Of a DNA stretch of 64,000 nt, positions 8,053 through 16,603 are shown in pieces. Positions within the stretch are counted from its first letter, which is position 1, and the number at the start of each line of letters is the position of its first letter. The position numbers and the translations under genes were made by a program. The notes below the pieces were generated by a model. The model was given only the letters and a program-made list of their open reading frames with translations. It had not been told where the DNA came from and searched no databases. This stretch comes from an uncultured Ruthenibacterium sp. GTDB taxonomy: Bacteria; Bacillota; Clostridia; Oscillospirales; Ruminococcaceae. The stretch lies in assembly GCA_910587145.1 (NCBI GenBank), contig CAJUMH010000005.1, positions 24,232-88,231 of the forward strand, in the 5' to 3' direction.

Positions 8053-10098
8053 TCAGGCGATGGAAATATTGCCCAGCGCCTGGATCTTGATATCGGTATC
8101 GATCTCGTTGAACGAAAGGATCGTTACGCGCATGCTGAACTGATCCAGCAGCCGCTTAAAATACAGGCGCACGATGGGCGAGGTGAGGATGATGGCCACC
8201 TGTACCAAATCCTTCACCTTGTCGATCTCGCGGCTGGTGGCTGTGATGATATCCTGGATCTCCTTGGGCTCCAGCGCCAGATACGAGCCGTTCTCCACCT
8301 TTTTTACCGAGCCGAGGATCATGTTCTCGATGGCGGCGTCGAGGCTGATTACCTTCATCTGCCCGGAATCGGCAAAGCGGTGCGTGATGGTGCGCTTCAG
8401 CGCCTGACGCACCTGCTCGGTGAGCATATCCATATCCTTTACGCTGGTGCCGTAATCGGCCAGCGTCTCCAAAATCGTCTCCATATCGCGCACGGGCACG
8501 CCCTCGCGCAGCAGGTTGCACAGAATCTTCTGCAGCGTGCCCACCGAGACGATGGTGGGAATGGTATCGTTCACCAGCGCCTCGCTGGTTTTGCGCAGGT
8601 TGGCCAGCATGTTGTTTACCTCCTGCCGGCTCAAAAGCTCGTTGGCGTGCGATTTGATCACCTCCGAAAGGTGCGTGATCATCACCGAGGAGGCGTCGAT
8701 AAGCGTATATCCGGCCATCTCGGCCTGCATGCGCTTATCCTCACTGATCCATTTTGCCGGGATGCCGAACGCCGGATCAACCGTATCAATGCCGTCGATG
8801 GTGTTGTCGCCGCCGTCCGGGATCAGGCCCAGATAATGATCCACCAGCACCTCGCCCATCGCCACCTGCTCGCCCTTGATGTTGATGACGTACTGGTTCG
8901 GGTTCAAAAGGCCGCTGTCCTTTACACGTACCGAGGGGAACACAAGGCCCATTTCCGTGGCGAACTGCTTGCGGAACATGACAACGCGATCCATAAAATT
9001 GCCGCCGCTGCTCTCGTCGATCAGCGGGATGAGGCTGTAGCCGAATTCCATGGAAATGGGGTCTACCTTCAAAAGGCCGTACACGTTATCAATGTTGCGG
9101 TAGAAGGCCGCCTCGCTCGTTACCTCTTCCGTTACGGCGGGGCCCTCGGCCGCAGCGGGCTTTTTCGAGGCGTTGCGCAGCAGCACAAGGCCCAGCACGA
9201 GCAAAATGGTGGACATTACGATGATCTGCGGCGCGGGGAAGCCGATGAAGATGAGCATCGCCATGGCAATGGCCGCCATAATCAGCACCAGAGGCTGCGA
9301 GAGGAACTGCGAAGAGACGTCCTCGTTCAGGTTGTTGTCCGAGGCCGAGCGCGTCACGATCATACCGGTGGCCACCGAGATGAGCAGCGCGGGGATCTGG
9401 CTCATCAGGCCGTCGCCCACCGTGGCGATGGAATACGTCTGCATGATCTCGCCGATCGAGCCCTGCCCGCCCACCATGCCAATGATGATGCCGCCGATGA
9501 GGTTGATGAACGTTGTGACGAGCGACATAATGGCGTCGCCCTTCACGAACTTCGTGGCGCCGTCCATCGAGCCAAAGAAATCGGCCTCGTCCTGTATTTT
9601 TTTGCGGCGTGTGCGCGCCGTTTCCTCGTCGATGAGGCCGGAGCTGAGGTCGGCATCAATGGCCATCTGCTTGCCGGGCATGGCGTCCAGCGTGAAGCGG
9701 GCGGATACCTCGGCCACGCGCTCGGAGCCCTTGGTGATGACAAGGAACTGCACCAAAACGATGATCAGGAATATGATCAGACCCACAACGACATTGCCCT
9801 GAATGACGAACTCGCCGAAGGTGGCAATCACCTCGCCGGCATAGCCGCCGTTCGTGAGGATCTTACGCGTGGAAGAAATGTTCAGCGCCAGCCGGAACAG
9901 CGTCGTAATCAGCAAAAGCGACGGAAAGATGGAAAACTCCATCGCCTCGCGGATATACATCGTCATCAGCAGAATGACGAACGACAGCGTAAGATTTACG
10001 ATGAACATGAAGTCCAGGATCGCGGTTGCCAGCGGGATGATGAGCAGGAAGATGATGCCGATCACCATCGCCGAAACCACGTTGTTGAAGAGCTTCAA
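8053..10098 (-). CDS. flhA: Flagellar type III export gate protein FlhA
   Basis: A 681-residue FlhA, the large export-gate subunit. The N-terminal half has about eight membrane segments, starting with VVSAMVIGIIFLLII, and the FHIPEP-type loop region with RVAEVSARFTLDAMPGKQMA and AETARTRRKK-like sequence (EETARTRRKKIQDEADFFGS). The C-terminal half is the cytosolic chaperone/substrate docking domain. The start appears to be TTG at 10098, about 11 nt after AAAAAGGA; no in-frame ATG upstream is available and the next is inside the first membrane helix. It follows flhB with a 1-nt gap. Confidence 0.95.
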   Translation of the reverse strand: MKLFNNVVSAMVIGIIFLLIIPLATAILDFMFIVNLTLSFVILLMTMYIREAMEFSIFPSLLLITTLFRLALNISSTRKILTNGGYAGEVIATFGEFVIQGNVVVGLIIFLIIVLVQFLVITKGSERVAEVSARFTLDAMPGKQMAIDADLSSGLIDEETARTRRKKIQDEADFFGSMDGATKFVKGDAIMSLVTTFINLIGGIIIGMVGGQGSIGEIMQTYSIATVGDGLMSQIPALLISVATGMIVTRSASDNNLNEDVSSQFLSQPLVLIMAAIAMAMLIFIGFPAPQIIVMSTILLVLGLVLLRNASKKPAAAEGPAVTEEVTSEAAFYRNIDNVYGLLKVDPISMEFGYSLIPLIDESSGGNFMDRVVMFRKQFATEMGLVFPSVRVKDSGLLNPNQYVINIKGEQVAMGEVLVDHYLGLIPDGGDNTIDGIDTVDPAFGIPAKWISEDKRMQAEMAGYTLIDASSVMITHLSEVIKSHANELLSRQEVNNMLANLRKTSEALVNDTIPTIVSVGTLQKILCNLLREGVPVRDMETILETLADYGTSVKDMDMLTEQVRQALKRTITHRFADSGQMKVISLDAAIENMILGSVKKVENGSYLALEPKEIQDIITATSREIDKVKDLVQVAIILTSPIVRLYFKRLLDQFSMRVTILSFNEIDTDIKIQALGNISIA

Positions 10099-10099
10099 A

Positions 10100-11161
10100 T
10101 CAAGTCAGATCCTTTTTCTTTAGGTTATACACAAACGCGAGCACCTCTGCTACCGGCTGATAGAACCGATCTGGGATCTCTGCGTTCAATTCGACATTTT
10201 CGTACAGGCCGCGCGCAAGGGGGCGGTTTTCCGTTACAACAATATCATGCTCCTCGGCCACGGCAACAATGCGCAGCGCAAGGCTGTCCTGTCCTTTGGC
10301 AATTACCACCGGCGCGCGGTGATGCGCGGGGTCGTACTGCAGCGCAACGGCGTAATGCGTCGGGTTACGGATAACGACATCGGCGTTCGGCACGTTCTGC
10401 ATCATGCGGCGGCGGGCCATCATGTTCTGCTTTTCGCGGATCTTGCCCTTTACCTGCGGGTCGCCCTCGGTTTGCTTATACTCCTCCTTAATCTCCTGCT
10501 TGCTCATGCGGAGATTCTTTTCGTATTCCCACCACTGATAAAGATAATCGAACGCCGCCACAAAGGCCATAATGAGCGCCGCTTTTTTTACGATCTGCAT
10601 CACCGCCGCGCCAACGGCGACGCCGGCCTGCACAATCGTCATATCCATCAGCCGGGGAATGAGCGGAAGCTGATTTTCCAGCTCCTGATAGATTACAATG
10701 CCGAGGATGACGATCTTGAGTATGGATTTTAAAAGCTCGATCAGCCCGCGCAGCGAAAACAGCTTTTTGATGCCCTGAATGGGGTTCATCCGGCTGAATT
10801 TGGGCTTGAGCGCCTCGAACGAGACAAGGCCCCGCGTCTGCGCGACGGTGCTGATGCACGAGGCAAGCGCGCCGATCATCAGCACCGGCAGGATGGTAGC
10901 GGCAAAGCACAGGCACACCTTTTGCAAAAACTGATTCATATCCGTCATGCCGAGCACTTCTTTTGTGCCCGAAAGCGCGATAAAATCCGTCATGGCGGCT
11001 TCGATGCCGGAAACGATCCACGGGCCGAGCAGCTGCAGGCTGAAGAACACCGCCAAAAGCGAAAGGAGCGTACCCACCTCGCTGCTTTGAAAGACATTGC
11101 CCTTTTTTCGTTCGTCCTGTTTTCGCTTCGGGGTTGCTTTTTCGGTTTTTTCGCCTGCCAA
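10100..11161 (-). CDS. flhB: Flagellar type III export switch protein FlhB
   Basis: A 353-residue FlhB, which switches export from rod/hook to filament substrates. It has the basic N-terminus AGEKTEKATPKRKQDERKKG, four membrane segments, and a cytosolic domain with the autocleavage site NPTH at about residues 266-269 (VIRNPTHYAVALQY). The start is placed at a TTG at 11161: GGGGGA lies 5 nt upstream and the protein then begins as FlhB proteins do. The upstream extension is GC-rich noise. Confidence 0.95.
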   Translation of the reverse strand: MAGEKTEKATPKRKQDERKKGNVFQSSEVGTLLSLLAVFFSLQLLGPWIVSGIEAAMTDFIALSGTKEVLGMTDMNQFLQKVCLCFAATILPVLMIGALASCISTVAQTRGLVSFEALKPKFSRMNPIQGIKKLFSLRGLIELLKSILKIVILGIVIYQELENQLPLIPRLMDMTIVQAGVAVGAAVMQIVKKAALIMAFVAAFDYLYQWWEYEKNLRMSKQEIKEEYKQTEGDPQVKGKIREKQNMMARRRMMQNVPNADVVIRNPTHYAVALQYDPAHHRAPVVIAKGQDSLALRIVAVAEEHDIVVTENRPLARGLYENVELNAEIPDRFYQPVAEVLAFVYNLKKKDLT

Positions 11162-11333
11162 GCCGATCCCCCGTTTCGCGGCCGTAAATTTTGGGCGTGC
11201 GGGGCGGCAATGTCCCCACGGCCCAAGGCCCTGCAGCAAACGCCTGCCGTACCCAATGCGGCAGATCCGGCGCGGCGCCGCCCGGCCGGCAAAGCCGCCG
11301 GCGGCCGGGCCGCAGCCCGCCCTGGCGCAAAGG

Positions 11334-12113
11334 CTACTGCATCAGCACATACAAAAGATCCTGCGTGCGCCGCAGCATGGTCTCCATATAACTGGACAAA
11401 AAGCTCGAAACCGCCGGCACAAAGGCAAACAGCAAAAACAGGCCCAGGATCATTTTTAGCTGAATGTTGATGACAAACACGTTAATCTGCGGAATGAACT
11501 TCATCAAAATACCCACCGCAAATTCCAGAATCAGCTCCATCCCAATGAACGGAATTGCCAGTTGGAACGCCAGCTGGAATGCGTAGCCGAACAGCTCGAG
11601 CACACTCTGCGCGACGTTCTGCGTTAGGATGCCCCGCCCGAGCGGAATGAAGGTGAACGACGTGCTGAACAGCCGAATGAGGATGAGGTGGCTGTTTGTG
11701 GCGAACAGGTACATGATGAAAAACAGGTTGAGAAAGCTGCTGGATACAGACATCTGGATGTGGGTATTGGGGTCGAACGCCTTTGCCATCGAAAGGCCGA
11801 ACGCCATATCCATCTGGTCGCCCGCGAAGATAAGCATATAATAGAAAAGCTGGAAGACCGTTCCGCAGGCAAAGCCCACCGCCAGCTCCCGCAGCATCGC
11901 GAGCATCATATCCGCGCCCGTCCACTGTGCAAACTGTGCGGCGGGAAAGGCGGGCGCCGCCAGCAGCGTAAGCGCGCCGATGATCCCCACGCGCGCCGGC
12001 GCGGGAAAGCCCCTGCGGCTGAAGACCGGGTTAAACGCCAACATGCCTGTAAAGCGCAGGAACACCAGCATCAGCACCGGCAGCTGTTCGTACAATGTTT
12101 CTCCCATAGGCAT
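11334..12113 (-). CDS. fliR: Flagellar export gate protein FliR
   Basis: A 259-residue integral membrane protein with about six hydrophobic helices, part of the FliPQR export gate. Family features include FLRFTGMLAFNPVFSRRGFPAPARVG near the N-terminus and the C-terminal stretch MILGLFLLFAFVPAVSSFL. It starts 3 nt after the fliQ stop. A GC-rich gap of about 170 nt separates it from flhB; it contains no recognisable gene. Confidence 0.93.
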   Translation of the reverse strand: MPMGETLYEQLPVLMLVFLRFTGMLAFNPVFSRRGFPAPARVGIIGALTLLAAPAFPAAQFAQWTGADMMLAMLRELAVGFACGTVFQLFYYMLIFAGDQMDMAFGLSMAKAFDPNTHIQMSVSSSFLNLFFIMYLFATNSHLILIRLFSTSFTFIPLGRGILTQNVAQSVLELFGYAFQLAFQLAIPFIGMELILEFAVGILMKFIPQINVFVINIQLKMILGLFLLFAFVPAVSSFLSSYMETMLRRTQDLLYVLMQ

Positions 12114-12116
12114 CGT

Positions 12117-12380
12117 CTACAGCATCATCATGCGTGCAAAAAGCTCGTTGACATAATCGTTCATCACCGTCATCATCCACGAGCCCAGCACCAGCAGCAG
12201 CAGCGCAATGGCAAGCACCTTCGGCACAAAGGTGAGCGTCTGCTCGTGAATCTGCGTGGCAGCCTGAAAAATCGCAACCACAAGGCCGATGGCAATGCTT
12301 ACAAGCAGCAGAGGCGCCGAGAGCTTCAGCGCCACCAAAAGCGCCCCCTGCAAGATGTCCATCACCTGTCCCTGCGTCAT
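12117..12380 (-). CDS. fliQ: Flagellar export gate protein FliQ
   Basis: An 87-residue, two-helix membrane protein typical of FliQ (MTQGQVMDILQGALLVALKL, then APLLLVSIAIGLVVAIFQA with TQIHEQTLTFVPK). The start at 12380 follows AAAGGGAACCGCAA. The open frame extends upstream by 59 codons of low-quality GC-rich sequence, which I excluded. It is sandwiched between fliP (about 207 nt upstream) and fliR (3 nt). Confidence 0.95.
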   Translation of the reverse strand: MTQGQVMDILQGALLVALKLSAPLLLVSIAIGLVVAIFQAATQIHEQTLTFVPKVLAIALLLLVLGSWMMTVMNDYVNELFARMMML

Positions 12381-12587
12381 TTGCGGTTCCCTTTCTTTGT
12401 GCGCAAGCCTGCGCCGTATCGGTCCGCCCTGTGCGTCCGCGCCTTTGGGAAGCCTGCCGGAGCAACAGGACGGTAAGATCAAAAACGAAGCGTCTTTTCG
12501 CGCCGCTCCGCAGCGCAGGCGCGCCGGACAAGGGGCTGCAAGGAAGAAAAGCGCCACGGCATGGGGGCGGCTCTGCGGGCAGCTGCC

Positions 12588-13409
12588 CTATGTGTGAAAG
12601 CTGCGCACCAAAGCGCTGAACAGCTGGCCCCAGCCGTCCACCAGAACAAACAGCATGATCTTGAACGGCAGCGCGATGGTGGTGGGTGGCAGCATGACCA
12701 TGCCCATAGACATCAGCGCGCTCGAAACCACCATGTCAATGATGAGGAACGGGATAAAAATCATAAAGCCCATCGTGAACGCGCGCTTCAGCTCGCTGGT
12801 GGCAAATGCCGGCACCACGATCGTCAGGCTCAGCTCCTTCAGCGCCTCGTTGTCGGGCGCTTCGTCGAACTCGAGGCCCGTGCGGTCTTTTGCAATGGCA
12901 AGGAACAGGTTGATATCCTCGACATAGGTCTCCTTGAGCATAAACTCCTTCAGCGGCCCCTCGGCGCGCTCCAGCGCCTCTGCCTGCGTAATCTCGCCCG
13001 CGCGGTACGGCTCGTAGGCCTGCTCTTTGATCTGGGTGAGCACCGGGCTCATGATAAGCAGCGTTAGGAACAGCGCAAGGCCGATGAGCACCTGGTTGGG
13101 CGGAGATTGCTGCGTGCCCATTGCGCTGCGCACAAACGACAGCACAATGATGATGCGCAGAAAGCTGGTGACCATGATGAGAATGGAAGGCGCCAGCGCC
13201 AGCAGCGCCACCAAAAGCAGCGCGTCCAGCAGGCCGAAGGAACGGCCTGCCTCGCCCGAGCCGAGATCCACGGTAAAAATCGGCTCCGCATAGGCGGAAA
13301 TACAGAGCAGCGGGATCAGGAGGGCCACACACAGCGCGGAAGCCGCCAGGCGCTTTGCATATTTTTTCAGCAGCGCCCTACGCCTCGCTTGTGTCTGCGT
13401 TTCCTTCAT
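12588..13409 (-). CDS. fliP: Flagellar export gate protein FliP
   Basis: A 273-residue FliP with an N-terminal cleavable-type signal (ALCVALLIPLLCISAYAEP) and the conserved core: LAPSILIMVTSFLRIIIVLS, MGTQQSPPNQVLIGLALFLT, and the C-terminal MGFMIFIPFLIIDMVVSS with MGMVMLPPTTIALPFK. It forms the export pore with FliQ and FliR. Its start overlaps the end of fliO by 32 nt and has a good AAGGAAAGGGGAG ribosome site. Confidence 0.95.
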   Translation of the reverse strand: MKETQTQARRRALLKKYAKRLAASALCVALLIPLLCISAYAEPIFTVDLGSGEAGRSFGLLDALLLVALLALAPSILIMVTSFLRIIIVLSFVRSAMGTQQSPPNQVLIGLALFLTLLIMSPVLTQIKEQAYEPYRAGEITQAEALERAEGPLKEFMLKETYVEDINLFLAIAKDRTGLEFDEAPDNEALKELSLTIVVPAFATSELKRAFTMGFMIFIPFLIIDMVVSSALMSMGMVMLPPTTIALPFKIMLFVLVDGWGQLFSALVRSFHT

Positions 13410-13758
13410 CGGCGCTCCCCTTTCCTTTCTTTTGCTCCAGCGCGCTTTTCAGCGCGGCAAGGAACGCGCCGCCCTGCGGTACGGGCGGAGGCTCCGGCAG
13501 CGCGTCGGCGTCCAGCTCCTCTAACCTTTCAATGTGGTGCGCGGTAACGCCCAGCAAAAGCACCTTGCCGGCGGCCTTTACCACCAAAAGCTGCTTTTCC
13601 TGCCCAAGGCTCATGCGGTCGAGCACCTCTACCATGCGCCCCGCACCGGAGGCGGCGTAGCCGCGCCCCAAAAGCCTTGCAGCCCAATACGCCAAAAACA
13701 GGATGAGGAAAAATCCCCCCAGCATGCCGATGAGGGAAAGCACATCCCCTGCCTGCAT
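13378..13758 (-). CDS. fliO: Flagellar biosynthesis protein FliO
   Basis: A 126-residue FliO-type protein with one membrane helix at the N-terminus (LIGMLGGFFLILFLAYWAA). A small cytoplasmic beta domain follows, with the family pattern VEVLDRMSLGQEKQLLVVKAAGKVLLLGV. FliO stabilises FliP during gate assembly and is encoded just before fliP, as here, with a 32-nt overlap. The Ser/Lys/Glu-rich tail is not conserved. Confidence 0.85.
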   Translation of the reverse strand: MQAGDVLSLIGMLGGFFLILFLAYWAARLLGRGYAASGAGRMVEVLDRMSLGQEKQLLVVKAAGKVLLLGVTAHHIERLEELDADALPEPPPVPQGGAFLAALKSALEQKKGKGSADEGNADTSEA

Positions 13759-13761
13759 CGT

Positions 13762-14124
13762 TTAGCCCAGAATCGTGGAAACGGTTTTCAGCAGACGGTC
13801 CGGCTTGAACGGCTTTACAATAAAATCGAGCGCGCCCAGATTGATGGCCTCGATGACCATCGCCTCCTGGCCCATGGCCGAACACATTACGACCTTCGCG
13901 TTCGGGTCGATCTCTTTAATGGCCTTCAGCGCCTGCAGACCGTCCATCTCCGGCATTGTGATATCCATTACCACCAGGTCGGGGTGCTCTTTCGAGAACT
14001 GCTCCACGGCCTGCGCGCCGTTGCCGGCCTCCACCAGCTCCTCGTAGCCGGCCTTTTTCAGAGCGTTCTGCACGGTTGTGCGCATAAACACCGCGTCGTC
14101 TACTACCAAAATCTTCTTGCCCAT
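13762..14124 (-). CDS. cheY: Chemotaxis response regulator CheY
   Basis: A 120-residue single receiver domain. Key residues are Asp9/Asp10 (LVVDDAVFMR), the phosphorylated Asp54 (VVMDITMPEMDG), Ser82 (VVMCSAMGQE) and Lys104 (FIVKPFKP). It signals from CheA to the switch protein FliM/FliY. It stands between fliY and fliO as in the Bacillus fla/che operon, and is only 3 nt upstream of fliO. The kinase CheA is not in the window. Confidence 0.96.
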   Translation of the reverse strand: MGKKILVVDDAVFMRTTVQNALKKAGYEELVEAGNGAQAVEQFSKEHPDLVVMDITMPEMDGLQALKAIKEIDPNAKVVMCSAMGQEAMVIEAINLGALDFIVKPFKPDRLLKTVSTILG

Positions 14125-14228
14125 TACTTTTATCTCCTTTTCCTTGATTGAGGATACCGAATCGATTTATTTCTTCAGGCGGGCTCCTGCCCGCCGGGAT
14201 ACCTGGGAAAGCTTCTGCAGGGCGGCGC

Positions 14229-15527
14229 TTACACGCCCTCCTCCTTCAGGCTTTCCATCAATTCCTTCGTGCCCACGATCTCTGTAATGCGAACGCCGAA
14301 GTTATCGTCGATCACCACCACATCGCCGTGCGCCAGCAGACGGCCGTTTACCATAATATCCACGGGCGCGCCGGCCTGCTTGTTCAGCTCAATCACCGTG
14401 CCCTGGCCAAACTCGACAATATCCTTGATCTTGCGCTTGGCCTTGCCGATCTCGACAGAGACGTCCAGATTTACGCCGAGCAGCAGATCCATATTGCCGC
14501 CGGAGGCGGCGGGATTTACCTGCGGGGTGAACGTGGGGAACTGCGTGTTCTTGATGGTTACCTGCGGCGCGCGGGGCGGCTCCGGCGCGGCGGGCTGCTG
14601 AGGATACGGATACGGCGGATACGGCGGCATATAACCGCCATACCAGCCCATCTGGCCCGCCGGTGCGCCTGCCGCCTGCGGCTGCAGCCCTGCGTATTGC
14701 GGCTGCGGCATGCCGGGATATCCGGGTACCGCCGCGGCCATCCCGTCCGGCACGGGCGGCATGCCCGGCACCGCCGGCTGCGCGGGCTGCTGCATTGCGG
14801 GCGCAGGCGCCGGCTGCGGCGCCGGGGCGGCGGGCTGCGGTGCGGGGGCCGCCGGCTGCGCGGGCGCGGGCTGCGGCACAGGCGCCGCAGATTCCTGGAT
14901 CGAATCCAGCTGCTCCTCTGTCTGGTTCAGCACGCGCGAGATAATCGTTTTCGCAAGCTCCAGCGGCATTACACAGGCAAAATCCGTAGACATTGCCTCC
15001 TGGATATCCAGCTTGAACGTTACCGAAACAATCTCGTCGCCTTCCTTTGCGTCGATGGCCTCGCGGTACGCGTCCTCAGAATCCACGATCTTTGCCTCGG
15101 GCGTAGAGATGTTGATCGGCATGCCCAGAAAATCCGAAAGGGCGGTTGCCGACGAACCCATCATCTGGTTCATCACCTCGCAGGCCGCGCTCATGCTCAG
15201 CTCGTCGAACTCAAAATCCTCCGAGGGCGGCTCGTCGTTGCCCATCAGCAGATTCAGAATCACCTGCATATCCTTTTGGCGAAACACCATCACGTTTGTG
15301 CCCGAGATGCCCTCCACATACCGGATTGTCACCAGCATGGCAGGCTCCATCGCCATGTATTCCATGCAATCGAATTTCTTTTGCATTACGTCTGGCGTTG
15401 AAATAACCACCTGCTTATCCAGCATACTGGAAACGGCCGTTGCGGCAGAGCCCATACTGATATTCAGAACCTCTCCGATTGTGTCAAGCTCCATGCTGCC
15501 GAGGGACATCTGCTGATTGTTGTCCAT
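14229..15527 (-). CDS. fliY: Flagellar switch protein FliY (CheC-like + FliN domain)
   Basis: A 432-residue protein with three parts: an N-terminal CheC-like half (residues 1-205; motifs LDTIGEVLNISMGSAATAVS and EVMNQMMGSSATALS); a Pro/Ala/Gln/Tyr-rich flexible linker of about 120 residues; and a C-terminal SpoA/FliN domain (LDVSVEIGKAKRKIKDIVEF through VRITEIVG). In Firmicutes FliY forms the C-ring with FliM and dephosphorylates CheY-P. In both CheC repeats here the usual E-x-x-N spacing is kept (Glu-Val-Leu-Asn; Glu-Val-Met-Asn), so activity is plausible. It overlaps fliM by 44 nt. Confidence 0.93.
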   Translation of the reverse strand: MDNNQQMSLGSMELDTIGEVLNISMGSAATAVSSMLDKQVVISTPDVMQKKFDCMEYMAMEPAMLVTIRYVEGISGTNVMVFRQKDMQVILNLLMGNDEPPSEDFEFDELSMSAACEVMNQMMGSSATALSDFLGMPINISTPEAKIVDSEDAYREAIDAKEGDEIVSVTFKLDIQEAMSTDFACVMPLELAKTIISRVLNQTEEQLDSIQESAAPVPQPAPAQPAAPAPQPAAPAPQPAPAPAMQQPAQPAVPGMPPVPDGMAAAVPGYPGMPQPQYAGLQPQAAGAPAGQMGWYGGYMPPYPPYPYPQQPAAPEPPRAPQVTIKNTQFPTFTPQVNPAASGGNMDLLLGVNLDVSVEIGKAKRKIKDIVEFGQGTVIELNKQAGAPVDIMVNGRLLAHGDVVVIDDNFGVRITEIVGTKELMESLKEEGV

Positions 15528-16524
15528 TTGTCACCATCTCCGTTTGCTCTACTATGTTGTTCAGTTTGATCGCCTTTTTTCGTTTCGTCTCGCCCAATTT
15601 TGCGGTGAACCATACCGTATCGTCGATTGTAATCGAAATATCGCTGTTCACCGTTTTGTGAAGCGGGATTACATCCATCGGCTGCAGGCCCAGTATCTCG
15701 TGCAGCGGCATGGTGAATTCGTCGAAGACCGCCTTCATTTCCAGTTCGGATTCGCAGACATTTTCCAAAACCAGCTGCTTTTTCATTTTTTCCTGATTGG
15801 GATCCTGCTGCTTTTTCACCTTGGTAAATTTGCGGCTGAGGCGATCCACCGTCTGTTCCAGCAGGTCTGCCGGCAGGCAGATGGTAATGGTATTGGTGTT
15901 GCCGCCGATCTTTACCTCCAGCATCGCAATCACCACAATGTCCTCCGGCGCAAACAACTGCAGCAGGCGGGGGTTTGTTTCCATCTGGTCGAGCGTAAAA
16001 TCGATATTGAAGGAATTCTTCCACACATCGTCGAAACGCTGCGTAATGTTTTTCAGCAAATGATGCAGGATGGCAATTTCAATATCGGTAAAGCCGCGGT
16101 CCGGCGGAACGCCCTTGCCGTTGCCGCCCAGCAAACGCTCTATCAGCTGAAAGCTGAGCGCGGAGGTAAGATCCACCATAATGGTGTTTTCGTCGCACTC
16201 GTTGGCGTCGGATTTCAGGCCCATCAGGCCGATCATCGCGTTGTCCGGCAAAGAATTGCTGTATTCATAAAAGCGCTGTTCCTCGGAGGGAACCGCTTCG
16301 ATCTCGCACGGAATGCGCAAAATACTGGAGAAGTACGAGGACAGCACGCGCGCAAGCGTTTCGTGCAGGCCGTCGAGAGCCTTCAGCTGCTCTTTGGTAA
16401 ACTTGCGCGGCGCGCGAAAATCGTATTCCTTCAGCTTTTGAACAGGCTCCTGCTTAATCTCTGCTCCCTCCGACATTTTGTGGAGCAGCGCGTCGATCTG
16501 GTTTTGTGATAACTTTTCAGGCAC
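15484..16524 (-). CDS. fliM: Flagellar motor switch protein FliM
   Basis: A 346-residue FliM. The N-terminal CheY-P binding peptide is clear (LSQNQIDALLHKMSEG), followed by the CheC-like middle domain (YEYSNSLPDNAMIGLMGL, LIERLLGGNGKG) and the C-terminal SpoA domain (LGLQPMDVIPLHKTVNSDISI). It links CheY-P binding to rotor direction in the C-ring with FliG and FliY. The 44-nt overlap with fliY suggests coupled translation. Confidence 0.96.
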   Translation of the reverse strand: MPEKLSQNQIDALLHKMSEGAEIKQEPVQKLKEYDFRAPRKFTKEQLKALDGLHETLARVLSSYFSSILRIPCEIEAVPSEEQRFYEYSNSLPDNAMIGLMGLKSDANECDENTIMVDLTSALSFQLIERLLGGNGKGVPPDRGFTDIEIAILHHLLKNITQRFDDVWKNSFNIDFTLDQMETNPRLLQLFAPEDIVVIAMLEVKIGGNTNTITICLPADLLEQTVDRLSRKFTKVKKQQDPNQEKMKKQLVLENVCESELEMKAVFDEFTMPLHEILGLQPMDVIPLHKTVNSDISITIDDTVWFTAKLGETKRKKAIKLNNIVEQTEMVTNGQQSADVPRQHGA

Positions 16525-16603
16525 TTACCATTCTCCTTTAAAGCAAAGGGGTTTTTGCCTTTTTTATTTGGCCGGTGCGTCCGTTCGCGCACCGCGCGCA
16601 GGC

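Noticed and set aside
7900..10374. 824-residue plus-strand frame opposite flhA
   Set aside because: It is the antisense shadow of flhA with typical His/Arg/Asp-rich composition and no ribosome site.
14148..15401. 417-residue plus-strand frame opposite fliY
   Set aside because: Mirror of the GC-rich fliY codons; Arg/His-rich noise without family resemblance.
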